In this document: in pieces, positions 15,794 through 24,748 of the stretch
How the letters are laid out: each line of letters starts with the position of its first letter
Numbering within the stretch: the first letter of the stretch is position 1
Assembly (NCBI GenBank): GCA_963669435.1
Contig: OY770025.1
Location: 3,162,001-3,226,000, forward strand
Direction: 5' to 3'
Source of the DNA: CALJFL01 sp963669435
GTDB lineage: Bacteria > Pseudomonadota > Gammaproteobacteria > Pseudomonadales > Halieaceae
DNA length: 64,000 bases
The notes under the pieces: generated by a model
What the model was told of the DNA's origin: nothing
Seen by the model: the letters and a program-made list of their open reading frames with translations, nothing else
The model's database searches: none
Made by a program: the position numbers and the translations under genes

Positions 15794-17286
15794 GTTCCCG
15801 TGTGCTTCGTGGGTTAGCAGCGATGGCGATTGGCCTGTCTTTCACGCTATGCCTACCGGTGGTAAATGCGAGTACAGACCAGCCTGTACGGATCGGTTCC
15901 AAGACCTTTACAGAGAGCTATATACTCGCAGAGCTGGCCGCACAGTTGCTGGAGAATCACGGGGTGCCCGTGGAGCGGCGACTTGGACTCGGCGGCACCT
16001 TGATCGCTTTCGAGGCCGTGCGCGAGGGTGCTATCGATGTCTATCCGGAGTACACCGGTACGCTTATGCAGGCAGTGCTTAACAAGCCGGGGCTGACGGA
16101 GTCGGCGCTTGCCGGCGAGCTACAGATCCAGGGCCTGAACCTGGGAATCAGCCTGGGGTTTAACAACAGCTACGCCCTGGCGCTCGACGCCGCAACCGCT
16201 CGCGAACGTGGCATCGCCCGTATCAGCGATCTAGTGCCGCACACTGATCTGCAGATCGGATTCTCCCTGGAATTTCTCAACCGTGGTGATGGCTGGCCGG
16301 ACCTGCAGAAGACCTATCGCCTCACTCATCAGCCGCTGGGGATCGAACATGCGCTGGCCTATCCTGCCATTGCCAGCGGCAAACTTCATATTACCGATGC
16401 CTACACCACCGACGGTGAACTGGATGTCTACGACCTGACATTGTTAGAGGACGACCTGGCATATTTTCCACGCTATGAAGCAACGTTACTCCACCGGGAG
16501 GACCTCGCAGAGCCGGTCGTGGCCCTGCTAATGCAACTGGAGCGCAGCATCGATGAAACCACCATGCAGCGACTTAATCGCCGGGTCGCCATCGACAGGG
16601 AATCTCCCGCTGCCGTAGCCGGGCAGTTTTTGCAGGAGCGCGGCTTGCTCACGGTGGCAGCAGCGTCTGCAAACAGTCGCTGGCCGAGAATTCTGCGCAA
16701 CGTCATAGTGCACCTGAAGTTGACCGCGATTGCCCTGGGCCTGGCTTGTATCACTGCACTGCCGCTGGCGCTGTATTTGAGCCGCTACGAGCGGCCCGCA
16801 CGGGGCTTGTTGTATGTTGCAGGTCTGATCCAGACCATCCCTGCTCTGGCCCTGCTGGCATTGTTGGTGCCATTGGTGGGGCTGGGCCAGGTGCCCGCGG
16901 TATTGGCCTTGTTCCTGTATTCCCTCCTGCCGATAGTTCGCAATACGCTGACGGGACTGTTTTCCGTGGACCCCTTGCTCAGGGAAGTGGCCAGTGGCAT
17001 GGGGCTGACCGAAAACCAGAAGCTAATGAAAGTCGAACTTCCACTGGCGATGCCTACCATTCTGGCGGGCGTCAAGACGGCCGCTATCATTAGCATTGGC
17101 ACGGCCACTTTAGCCGCGTTCGTGGGTGCAGGAGGGCTGGGTGAACCGATTATTACCGGCCTGACTTTGAATGACCATCGCCTGATTCTCGAGGGGGCCA
17201 TTCCCGCTGCATTACTGGCGGTATCTGTCGAACTGCTGTTCGAGGGGTTGGAGAGAGTGACAATCCCGGCGCATCTACGCGAATAA
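15790..17286 (+). CDS. fused substrate-binding protein/permease, EgtU/OpuC-like
   Basis: 498 residues: signal peptide (about 1-27), a periplasmic OpuAC-type binding domain (residues about 30-285, beginning PVRIGSKTFTESYILAELAAQLL), then a five-to-six-helix permease domain (about 305-490) with the EAA-type loop around LREVASGMGLTENQKLMKVELPLAMP. Thus binding domain comes first and permease second. The known ergothioneine importer EgtU of pneumococcus and Helicobacter has the reverse order (permease first), as far as I recall. The upstream ATPase overlaps it by four bases; egtB follows 51 bases after its stop. Likely substrate is ergothioneine or another trimethylammonium compound, inferred from context. 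Confidence 0.86.
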   Translation: MSSRVLRGLAAMAIGLSFTLCLPVVNASTDQPVRIGSKTFTESYILAELAAQLLENHGVPVERRLGLGGTLIAFEAVREGAIDVYPEYTGTLMQAVLNKPGLTESALAGELQIQGLNLGISLGFNNSYALALDAATARERGIARISDLVPHTDLQIGFSLEFLNRGDGWPDLQKTYRLTHQPLGIEHALAYPAIASGKLHITDAYTTDGELDVYDLTLLEDDLAYFPRYEATLLHREDLAEPVVALLMQLERSIDETTMQRLNRRVAIDRESPAAVAGQFLQERGLLTVAAASANSRWPRILRNVIVHLKLTAIALGLACITALPLALYLSRYERPARGLLYVAGLIQTIPALALLALLVPLVGLGQVPAVLALFLYSLLPIVRNTLTGLFSVDPLLREVASGMGLTENQKLMKVELPLAMPTILAGVKTAAIISIGTATLAAFVGAGGLGEPIITGLTLNDHRLILEGAIPAALLAVSVELLFEGLERVTIPAHLRE

Positions 17287-17337
17287 GACGGCGATAGCCA
17301 AAAGCACATGGAAAGCTGTTAGTCTTGGGACGTCGCC

Positions 17338-18576
17338 ATGAATAATTCTGTCCAACAGGCATTCACCGCAACCCGCGAACAATCGTTGGCGTTGTGTGCC
17401 CCCTTGGAGAATGAAGACTACTCCCTGCAGGCTGCGGTCTTTGCCAGTCCGCCCAAGTGGCACCTGGCACACACCAGCTGGTTTTTCGAAACGTTTATTC
17501 TCAAGTGCTTCGCCGACGGTTACCGATCTCAGCACCCGCAGTACGAGGTGTTGTTCAACTCCTACTACAATGGCATTGGCGAGCAGTTTCCCAGGGGGCA
17601 GCGCGGGCTGTTATCACGGCCGACGGTGGCGGATGTTGTCGCCTACCGGGAGATTGTCGATCGGGAGATGACGACATTGCTGTCCGAACAGGGGCATGCA
17701 CAGCGCCAGCAGATTCTGGAGCGCACGGTGTTGGGTATTGAGCACGAACGGCAACACCAGGAGCTGTTCTTCACCGATCTGAAGTACTCGTTGTCGGTTA
17801 ACCCATTGTTTCCTGCCTACCGAACCGCGGACAGCTGTGATGCCGTGGACGTATCGCCGTTGCAGTGGTTGTGCTACGAAGGTGGCCTGCAATCGATTGG
17901 CTACGACGGTGAAGGTTTTTGTTTTGACAACGAGTTGCCGCGTCACCAGATATTCCTGCAACCTTTTTCCCTGGCGGACCGGCTGGTCAGCAATGGTGAG
18001 TTTGGTGACTTCATCTCTGACGGCGGCTACCAACGCCCGGAACTCTGGTTGTCGGATGGCTGGGCATGTGTGCAGGAATGTAGCTGGTCGGGACCGCAGT
18101 ACTGGTATAAGCGTGACGGTGAGGCACTTGAATATACATTGCATGGGCTACAACCGCGCGTTGCCAGCAGCCCGGTCTGTCACGTCAGCTACTACGAGGC
18201 TGACGCTTACGCGCGCTGGGCAGGTGCGCGATTGCCGACTGAAGCAGAGTGGGAGGTGGCCGCTGCCGGAGCAGCCGCCGCGCAAGGAGGCTTTGACCAG
18301 GACCCCTTGCACCCGATTGCCCCGGCGGCGGGGCCGGGTCTCAGGCAACTGTATAGTGACTGCTGGCAGTGGACCCAGACTGCCTACGGTGCCTATCTCG
18401 GTTTTACCGCTTCCGATGGCGCCATCGGTGAGTACAACGGCAAATTTATGAGTAACCAGATGGTTTTGCGGGGCGGCTCCTGTGTTTCCAAGGCGGACCA
18501 ATTGCGACCCAGTTACCGCAATTTTTTCTACCCGCAGGATCGTTGGCAATTCAGCGGAATAAGGTTGGCCCGATGA
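17338..18576 (+). CDS. egtB: ergothioneine biosynthesis sulfoxide synthase EgtB
   Basis: 412 residues, the EgtB architecture: an N-terminal DinB-like iron-binding domain and a C-terminal FGE-sulfatase domain. Iron ligands appear as His45 in WHLAHTSWFFE and His136/His140 in EHERQHQEL. The C-terminal domain shows VSYYEADAYARWAGARLPTEAEWE and the closing FYPQDRWQFSGIRLAR typical of the family. EgtB couples hercynine to a thiol donor (gamma-glutamylcysteine or cysteine) through O2-dependent C-S bond formation. No egtA or egtC is nearby, so cysteine is the likelier donor. It precedes egtD by 28 bases. Confidence 0.93.
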   Translation: MNNSVQQAFTATREQSLALCAPLENEDYSLQAAVFASPPKWHLAHTSWFFETFILKCFADGYRSQHPQYEVLFNSYYNGIGEQFPRGQRGLLSRPTVADVVAYREIVDREMTTLLSEQGHAQRQQILERTVLGIEHERQHQELFFTDLKYSLSVNPLFPAYRTADSCDAVDVSPLQWLCYEGGLQSIGYDGEGFCFDNELPRHQIFLQPFSLADRLVSNGEFGDFISDGGYQRPELWLSDGWACVQECSWSGPQYWYKRDGEALEYTLHGLQPRVASSPVCHVSYYEADAYARWAGARLPTEAEWEVAAAGAAAAQGGFDQDPLHPIAPAAGPGLRQLYSDCWQWTQTAYGAYLGFTASDGAIGEYNGKFMSNQMVLRGGSCVSKADQLRPSYRNFFYPQDRWQFSGIRLAR

Positions 18577-18604
18577 GTGCCTGCGAAAGACAAGGAATAG
18601 TTTT

Positions 18605-19582
18605 ATGAACTTGCCGGTTACCGGAGTGAGTAATGTTACGTTTATTGACGAGCATCCCGCGGTGGGCGATGTGCAGAGCGAAATCCTGTCGGGATTGCAG
18701 TCGCAACCAAAAACCGTAAGCCCCAAGTTTTTTTATGATGAATGCGGCTCACAGTTGTTTGAACAGATTACCCGTCTGCCAGAGTACTACCCGACCCGTA
18801 CAGAAAAGGCACTACTCACTCGCTATCGAGAGGAAATTGCCCATTATTGTGGTAGCGGCTGCATCTTTATAGAACCTGGCAGCGGCAACTGCGAAAAGGT
18901 CAGATTGCTACTGGGGTCTCTGCGGCCAGCCGCCTACGTGCCGGTAGATATCTCTGCACAGTTTTTGCAAAGCGCCGCAATCGAACTGGGTAAGGAGTAC
19001 CCGGCGCTTCAAGTCGTCGCCGTCTGTGCCGACTTCAATCAGAGTTGGGCATTCACCCAGGAACTGCCCGCGGGTAAGCGCGTGGTGTTTTATCCCGGTT
19101 CCACCATTGGTAATCTTGAGCCTGCTAATGCCCGGCAATTTTTGCGTCAGATCGCCACAGTTGTTGGCAGCGATGGAGGTGTACTGATTGGGGTGGATCT
19201 GCACAAGTCCAGTGATCGATTAAATGCCGCCTATAATGATGAGCAGGGTATTACTGCGGAATTCAATTTCAACCTGCTCAACCGCATCAATACATTAGTG
19301 GATGCAGAGTTCGAGCGCACTGCCTTTGAGCATCATGCGTTTTACAACAGGGATGCACGCCGCGTTGAAATGCACCTGGTAAGCCCCCGGGCACAAACGG
19401 TTCGCTGCAATGGCAGCTACATCGATTTTGACGCTGGCGAGAGCATTCATACTGAAAACTCCTATAAATACAGTGTCGAGAGCTTTTCCGAATTGGCGGC
19501 CAGCGCTGGACTGGTGTTACAGCGCAGTTGGTTGGATGAGGAGCAGCTTTTCAGTGTGCACTATCTTTCAGTACGGGCATAA
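18605..19582 (+). CDS. egtD: L-histidine N(alpha)-methyltransferase
   Basis: 325 residues, the standard EgtD length. It trimethylates histidine to hercynine with SAM, the first step of ergothioneine synthesis. Diagnostic segments are PKFFYDECGSQLFEQITRLPEYYPTRTE near the N-terminus, IFIEPGSGNCEKVRLLL for SAM binding, VVFYPGSTIGNLEP, and the C-terminal AGLVLQRSWLDEEQLFSVHYL. Ribosome site AAGGAA lies 8 bases before the ATG. Last gene of the ABC-egtB-egtD operon; no egtE lyase gene is adjacent. Confidence 0.94.
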   Translation: MNLPVTGVSNVTFIDEHPAVGDVQSEILSGLQSQPKTVSPKFFYDECGSQLFEQITRLPEYYPTRTEKALLTRYREEIAHYCGSGCIFIEPGSGNCEKVRLLLGSLRPAAYVPVDISAQFLQSAAIELGKEYPALQVVAVCADFNQSWAFTQELPAGKRVVFYPGSTIGNLEPANARQFLRQIATVVGSDGGVLIGVDLHKSSDRLNAAYNDEQGITAEFNFNLLNRINTLVDAEFERTAFEHHAFYNRDARRVEMHLVSPRAQTVRCNGSYIDFDAGESIHTENSYKYSVESFSELAASAGLVLQRSWLDEEQLFSVHYLSVRA

Positions 19583-19600
19583 ACAGGGGTAGTTCGCAGA

Positions 19601-20014
19601 TCAATAATCGACTTTACCGCGTAGGCTCTTGCGCTGGCCGTGCTTGGTTTTGCGGTCCACGCGTTTTTTCTGCGACGCGCGGGAGGGCTTGGTGGGAATG
19701 CGACGCCGTTGGGTGACCATGGCGTTTTTGATCAGAGTTTCCAGCCTGGACAGCGCATCCTCACGATTTTTCTCTTGAGTCCTGAAGCGTTGCGCCTTAA
19801 GTATGATCACGCCTTCACTGGAAATGCGCTTATCCCGCAAACCCAACAGTCGTTCCTTGTAGGCTTGCGGTAATGAGGATGCCCGGACATCGAAGCGAAG
19901 GTGAATCGCCGAAGAGACCTTATTGACATTCTGTCCGCCCGCGCCCTGGGCGCGGATGGCATTGAGTTCGATTTCTTCAGCGGGAATCGTCACTGAGTTT
20001 GACAGTTTCAACAC
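19601..20014 (-). CDS. arfB: alternative ribosome-rescue factor ArfB
   Basis: 137 residues with a class I release-factor catalytic loop, RAQGAGGQNVNKVSSAIHL (GGQ at about residues 26-28), but no codon-recognition domain. The C-terminal tail is strongly basic (TQRRRIPTKPSRASQKKRVDRKTKHGQRKS), as needed to enter the empty mRNA channel of a stalled ribosome. It hydrolyses peptidyl-tRNA on non-stop complexes. It converges with egtD and is followed by a membrane-protein gene on the same strand. Confidence 0.94.
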   Translation of the reverse strand: MLKLSNSVTIPAEEIELNAIRAQGAGGQNVNKVSSAIHLRFDVRASSLPQAYKERLLGLRDKRISSEGVIILKAQRFRTQEKNREDALSRLETLIKNAMVTQRRRIPTKPSRASQKKRVDRKTKHGQRKSLRGKVDY

Positions 20015-20024
20015 GGCATTGTCG

Positions 20025-20510
20025 TTACTGATGTCGGACCAGTAGCTGCCAGAACGAATAGCAGGTGAGTCCGAACAGCCAGGAGATACACGCCAGCACC
20101 GGCCAGAAAGCTGTCAGGTAGATCGCGTTAAGGGCGCCCAGTGCCATGACGATAATGGCGGTGCCGAACCAGAACACATTGGACAAACTTGGCCATTTCT
20201 GTCCTTCAGAGCGGTGCAGGCGCGTGTACAGATAGGCATTTTGAGTCGTCATTACCGTGCCGACGACGACATATAGTGTGCTCATGGAGCGCCAGATCAG
20301 GGGCTGGTCGAGTCCGGCATGCATCATTATCAAGGCCAGCACCGCCAGGAACAATGCGCTGAAGGCACAGGACAGCAGGTTGCGAATTTGCAGGCCATCC
20401 AGCGCTGTCCAGTTCTCCCGGCGCAGCGCCACCACAATGCCAGCGAAACCCGCAAGGGCCGCCGCCGCTTCAATAAGAACGGTCAGTGTATCTGCGGGAT
20501 TGAGCACCAA
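20025..20510 (-). CDS. small integral membrane protein, unknown function
   Basis: 161 residues with four predicted hydrophobic helices (about 8-28, 42-66, 77-93, 113-155 as a split pair). No catalytic motif and no family that I can name. The N-terminus LIEAAAALAGFAGIVVALRR resembles uncharacterised bacterial membrane proteins of the same size. It lies 9 bases from the HMG-CoA reductase stop and 10 bases before arfB on the same strand, so the three may be co-transcribed. Confidence 0.7.
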   Translation of the reverse strand: MVLNPADTLTVLIEAAAALAGFAGIVVALRRENWTALDGLQIRNLLSCAFSALFLAVLALIMMHAGLDQPLIWRSMSTLYVVVGTVMTTQNAYLYTRLHRSEGQKWPSLSNVFWFGTAIIVMALGALNAIYLTAFWPVLACISWLFGLTCYSFWQLLVRHQ

Positions 20511-20519
20511 TAATTCTCG

Positions 20520-21704
20520 CTAGCGATTGCGCCCCAGTTTCTCGTGCGCATCTACCCATTCGTTGGTGCGCGTCTCGTGGTCGATACGCGAGGCGGCGCC
20601 CAGGGAAAGTTCGCCCGCCACAGTCAGTGCCGCGGCAATTTCGGCCAGTTTGTTGGCCTTGTCTTGGCCGAAGCAGTCCATGATTTCCAGACACTCCCGC
20701 TGTGTAGACAGGGCGGTACCGCCGCCGTAGGTAGCGACGATCAGGGAAGGGAAGGTGATGGAGAAGTAATAGTCGCCCTCGCGGGTGACCTTGTTGTAAG
20801 TGGTGCACTGGTTGGACTCACCGATATTGGCGATGTCCTGCCCGGTGGCCAGGTACAGGGCCGCCAAACCATTCGCCGGGTGTGCCGCATTGTTCGAGGA
20901 ATTGGTGAGGAACGCACTGACCATGCTCACGCTTTGGCCGTAATGCATTTGCTGAGGTGAAATGCGCAGGTTCTCAATCATCACATCGCGCGGAATAGTC
21001 AACTCCGCCGTGACCCGGCGGCCTCGTCCTTTAAGCATATTGACCGAAGATGTTTTCTTCTCGGTATCGAAATTCCCGGAGAGCAGGTAGTGGGACATGT
21101 GCATGTTTTGCTCACGTATCCATTCACAGGCCACAAAGGTCGCCTTGCTGGTCATATTCTGGCCAGCGGCGTCGCCGGTGCTGTAGTCGAAGCGGGTGAA
21201 CACAAAATTGTGCGCGTGGTAGTGCTCGATCTCATTGAGCTTGCCCACCGAGGTGCTGGTCTCCGCCTTGGCCTTGATGGCTGCAAAGTTCTCGTCCAGC
21301 CAGATCTCAAAATCGCGCGCGTCTCGCGCATCTTTGAACACAAACACCGGTGCCCGTTGCATGGCGGTTCGAGTGACGGTGGTTTTCACGCCGCCACTTT
21401 CGCGTATCACCTTCATACCGCGGTTGTAGCTGGCCAGCATGGTGCCCTCGACGGTGGCCATGGGTACGTAAAAGTCGCCCTTGGCATACTCGCCATCAAC
21501 CAGCAGCGGTCCGGCCAGACCCACAGGAACCTGCGCTACCCCGAACAGGTTTTCGATATTGCCGGACATCTCCGCCGGATCGAAAGAAAACTGCTTGCAG
21601 TGGTTTAACTGCGCTGTCGTATTTTCATCAATGAAGCTCTGTCGATCCTCGATGATGGCCTGGCTGTAGTCGTCCTCGTTGGAACGGGGGATGCTCTTGC
21701 TCAC
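20520..21704 (-). CDS. hydroxymethylglutaryl-CoA reductase
   Basis: 394 residues, single soluble catalytic domain. The signature ENLFGVAQVPVGLAGPL (51-67) is diagnostic. The catalytic residues are all present: Glu86 (MATVEGTMLAS), Lys187 (MTSKATF), Asp290 (TGQDIANIGES) and His387 (DAHEKLGRNR). The C-terminal AHxKLGR pattern fits class I enzymes, which are usually the biosynthetic, NADPH-dependent form. The enzyme reduces HMG-CoA to mevalonate, or runs in reverse for mevalonate use. Start is a GTG with GGAG 6 bases upstream. No other mevalonate-pathway gene is in the window, and gammaproteobacteria normally make isoprenoids by the MEP route, so its role is open. Confidence 0.93.
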   Translation of the reverse strand: MSKSIPRSNEDDYSQAIIEDRQSFIDENTTAQLNHCKQFSFDPAEMSGNIENLFGVAQVPVGLAGPLLVDGEYAKGDFYVPMATVEGTMLASYNRGMKVIRESGGVKTTVTRTAMQRAPVFVFKDARDARDFEIWLDENFAAIKAKAETSTSVGKLNEIEHYHAHNFVFTRFDYSTGDAAGQNMTSKATFVACEWIREQNMHMSHYLLSGNFDTEKKTSSVNMLKGRGRRVTAELTIPRDVMIENLRISPQQMHYGQSVSMVSAFLTNSSNNAAHPANGLAALYLATGQDIANIGESNQCTTYNKVTREGDYYFSITFPSLIVATYGGGTALSTQRECLEIMDCFGQDKANKLAEIAAALTVAGELSLGAASRIDHETRTNEWVDAHEKLGRNR

Positions 21705-21852
21705 GGTTTGCTCCGAATGTTTTAGGTGGGCCGTAAAAGCTACTCGCCTGCCGGTGTAAGGTCAACGTGTTGCCCTGTAAATATCTACTGCAGTAGACAG
21801 GCCCGGGGTACACCCCCTACAGTACTGCCCCTGACAGGAGGGCGAACAACGC

Positions 21853-22782
21853 ATGCAAACATCCATTTTCCAGCCATCTTCCTCGGTGACGGGGTTCGGC
21901 GCCTCGATAGTGCTTGGCCTTGCGCTTTTGCTTGTCGGGACAGGTTCGAGTTTGGCGCAGGGAGCTGCTGGGAAGGGCACTACCTTGCCCGCCGGTATCG
22001 CTGAAATTGCGCCCGTGAGTCAGGGAGCGCGCTTGCCCGGGCTGGTCTATCTCGCCGAGGGCGCGGGACCGCACCCAACGGTTGTCCTGTTGCACGGGAT
22101 TCCCGGCAATGAAAAAAACCTGGATATCGCCCAGGAGCTCCGTCGTTCGGGCTTCAATGTGGTGTTTTTCCATTACCGCGGGGCCTGGGGTGCGGAGGGG
22201 CTGTACAGCATACCGGGCCAACCCGATGATGTGGCTGCCGTGCTGGCCTTTTTGCGGGAGCCCGAACAGGCCGCGCAGCTGCGCGTCGATACTGCACACC
22301 TGTCTTTGTTGGGACACTCTCTAGGCGGTTACGTCGCGCTGGCCGCTGGGAGTCGCGACGACGATGTGACCTGCGTAGGAGCGATGGCCGCCGCCAATGT
22401 GGGTCTTTGGAAACTCGGCCTGGCCAGCAGCGATGACAACACTGAGCGCTTGCTGACCTACGCCGATAGCCTTTTTATGCTGGAGGGCTTTGGTTCCGAG
22501 GCCATGACGACGCAGCTGCTACAGACGCCGGCTGCCGACCTGGATACCCGACTGTTTGGTCCCGGTTTGCGGGGCAAGTCGGTATTTCTTATCGCCGCTG
22601 ACGAGGACGATGTGACCCCCGCGGCTGTCATGCAAACACCGGTGGTGGAAGCCTATCGAAAGTTTGACGACATCAAACTGGAACACCATGTGATCTCGGG
22701 TGACCACTCCTTTTCCTGGAGTCGCGATCAGTTAACGGCGCTGCTGCTGGAGTGGCTGCAGCGGGATTGTCAGTCTTCGTAA
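21853..22782 (+). CDS. secreted alpha/beta hydrolase
   Basis: 309 residues with an N-terminal signal sequence (ASIVLGLALLLVGTGSSLAQG, cleaved near residue 36). The hydrolase fold shows the oxyanion segment VVLLHGIPGNEKN, the nucleophile Ser in LLGHSLGGYVAL, an Asp in IAADEDDVTP and the His in SGDHSFSW. It resembles the dienelactone-hydrolase/acyl-peptidase-like group of periplasmic hydrolases. Substrate unknown. It stands alone, divergent from HMG-CoA reductase and convergent with recQ. Confidence 0.83.
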   Translation: MQTSIFQPSSSVTGFGASIVLGLALLLVGTGSSLAQGAAGKGTTLPAGIAEIAPVSQGARLPGLVYLAEGAGPHPTVVLLHGIPGNEKNLDIAQELRRSGFNVVFFHYRGAWGAEGLYSIPGQPDDVAAVLAFLREPEQAAQLRVDTAHLSLLGHSLGGYVALAAGSRDDDVTCVGAMAAANVGLWKLGLASSDDNTERLLTYADSLFMLEGFGSEAMTTQLLQTPAADLDTRLFGPGLRGKSVFLIAADEDDVTPAAVMQTPVVEAYRKFDDIKLEHHVISGDHSFSWSRDQLTALLLEWLQRDCQSS

Positions 22783-22809
22783 CCCGCTGCGGTATTGTAC
22801 AGTGGCGCA

Positions 22810-24615
22810 CTAGACCGCCAGAGCCCGCTGGTGGCCGCGAATGATCGCGATAAATGCCTCGCCGTACTTTTCCAGTTTGCGTTCACCAACGCCAGTAAGG
22901 CGCGCGAATTCGTGTAACTCAACCGGCAAGTGTTCGCACATTTCCTTCAGGGTGCGATCGTGGAATATCACGTAAGGTGGGATGCCCTGTTCCTCGGCCA
23001 GCAGGCGCCTTTGTTCCCGCAGGGCCTCCCACAAGCCGACATCAATATCCTCACTCAAATGTGTTTTTGTGAGTTTGCGGGCTTTCTTGCGCGCGGGGTC
23101 GCGCCGTAACTCGATGGGTTCTTCACCGCGCAACAAACCACGGCAGGACTCCTCCAGACGCAACGCCCCATAGCGCTCCAGGTCGACGCGCAGGTAGCCG
23201 CGCGCCACCAGTTGCCGAAACACCGAGCGCCACTGGTTGCCGTCCAGCTCCGTACCGATGCCGAACACCGGTAAGTGCTGGTGCTCGAACTGAATCACCT
23301 TATCCGTGTGTGCACCCAGCAATACGTCAATAAGGTGGTTAACACCGAAGCGTTGGCCAGTGCGATAGGCCACGCTAAGAGCCATGCGTGCGGCGTCAGT
23401 GCCATCCCAGGTGGCAACAGGCTCCAGGCAGGTGTCGCAGTTACCGCAGTCCTGCGGGTAGTCCTCGCCAAAATAGCCCAGCAATGATCGGCGCCGGCAG
23501 CTGGTAATCTCGCACAGGCCCAGCATGGCGTTCAGGCGGTGTTGCTCCGCGCGTTTGTGTGCCTCGCTGCCCTCGGAAGATTCCATCATCTGGCGCAGTT
23601 TGATCACGTCCTGTAACCCGTAAATCATCCAGGCGGTCGCGGGTTCCCCGTCACGTCCGGCGCGGCCGGTTTCCTGGTAGTAGGCTTCCACGGTTTTGGG
23701 CAGGTCAAGGTGGGCGACGAAGCGCACATCCGGTTTGTCGATGCCCATACCAAATGCGATGGTTGCCACCATGATCAACTTCTCTTCTCGCAGGAAGCGG
23801 GCCTGGTGGTCGGCCCTCACCTGGCTGTCCAATCCGGCGTGGTAGGGCAGGGCATTGAACCCCTGTTGCTGAAGCCAGGTGGCAGTCTCCTCGGTCTTGC
23901 GGCGAGAGAGGCAGTAAATGATACCGGCGTCGTCGGGATGGTCCTGCTTCAGAAATTGCAGCAACTGCGCTCGGGCCGAGTGCTTGAGTCCGATGCGGTA
24001 GCGGATATTGGGGCGATCGAAACCGGCGATGAAATGGCGAGCACCTTCCAGGTTGAGACGATTGATGATTTCTTCGCGGGTCCGTTCATCGGCGGTAGCC
24101 GTGAGTGCGATACGCGGAACGCTTGGGAACTGTTCGTGCAGCAAGCTCAGTTGCAGGTAGTCTGCCCTGAAATCGTGGCCCCACTGCGAAACACAATGGG
24201 CCTCATCGATGGCAAACAGGCTGATTTTTGTCTGTGCCAGCAGATCCAGCATGCGCTGCTGGGTAAGCCGTTCCGGGGCCACGTAGAGCAGGTCCAACTC
24301 GCCTCGTAACAGTGCAGCCTCCACTTGCTGAGCACTGACTGGATCCAGGCTGGAGTTCAGGTAGCTGGCGTTAACACCGAGTTCGCGCAAGGCGCTGACC
24401 TGGTCTTGCATCAACGCAATCAGCGGCGAAATCACCACGGCGCAGCCGTCGCGGATCAACGCTGGTACCTGGTAGCACAAGGACTTGCCGCCACCGGTAG
24501 GCATCAGTACCAGTGCATCATCACCGGCGATGAGAGTGTCGATAATAGCGCCCTGGGGGGCGCGGAATGCGCTGTAACCGAAAATGGAATGCAGTATGTC
24601 CAGGGCGCGATTCAT
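22810..24615 (-). CDS. recQ: ATP-dependent DNA helicase RecQ
   Basis: 601 residues with the complete RecQ layout: helicase domain with Walker A MPTGGGKSLCYQ, DEAH box AIDEAHCVSQWGHDFR and motif VI YYQETGRAGRDG; a zinc-binding RecQ-Ct (CRRRSLLGYFGEDYP then CGNCDTC); winged helix; and a C-terminal HRDC domain (from LREQRRLLAEEQGIPP). A 3'-5' helicase in recombination and replication-fork repair. Divergent from the small basic protein gene. Confidence 0.96.
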   Translation of the reverse strand: MNRALDILHSIFGYSAFRAPQGAIIDTLIAGDDALVLMPTGGGKSLCYQVPALIRDGCAVVISPLIALMQDQVSALRELGVNASYLNSSLDPVSAQQVEAALLRGELDLLYVAPERLTQQRMLDLLAQTKISLFAIDEAHCVSQWGHDFRADYLQLSLLHEQFPSVPRIALTATADERTREEIINRLNLEGARHFIAGFDRPNIRYRIGLKHSARAQLLQFLKQDHPDDAGIIYCLSRRKTEETATWLQQQGFNALPYHAGLDSQVRADHQARFLREEKLIMVATIAFGMGIDKPDVRFVAHLDLPKTVEAYYQETGRAGRDGEPATAWMIYGLQDVIKLRQMMESSEGSEAHKRAEQHRLNAMLGLCEITSCRRRSLLGYFGEDYPQDCGNCDTCLEPVATWDGTDAARMALSVAYRTGQRFGVNHLIDVLLGAHTDKVIQFEHQHLPVFGIGTELDGNQWRSVFRQLVARGYLRVDLERYGALRLEESCRGLLRGEEPIELRRDPARKKARKLTKTHLSEDIDVGLWEALREQRRLLAEEQGIPPYVIFHDRTLKEMCEHLPVELHEFARLTGVGERKLEKYGEAFIAIIRGHQRALAV

Positions 24616-24687
24616 GGCGCGCAGTATACCCCAGGGCCGCTCCGGGCTGCCTCGGTCGCATGCGATCTTTTAATATTTTGCAATTTT

Positions 24688-24718
24688 TTGCACATGTCGA
24701 TCGCGAATGGTGTATAGT
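24688..24718 (+). promoter_or_regulatory. candidate promoter of the small basic protein
   Basis: TTGCAC (24688-24693) and TATAGT (24713-24718) with a 19-base spacer lie about 30 bases before the ATG of the small gene at 24749. Spacing is slightly long, but the surrounding DNA is AT-rich and the -10 is good. Confidence 0.45.
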
Positions 24719-24748
24719 GGCTGGCTTGATTAAAAACAAGGGATATTC

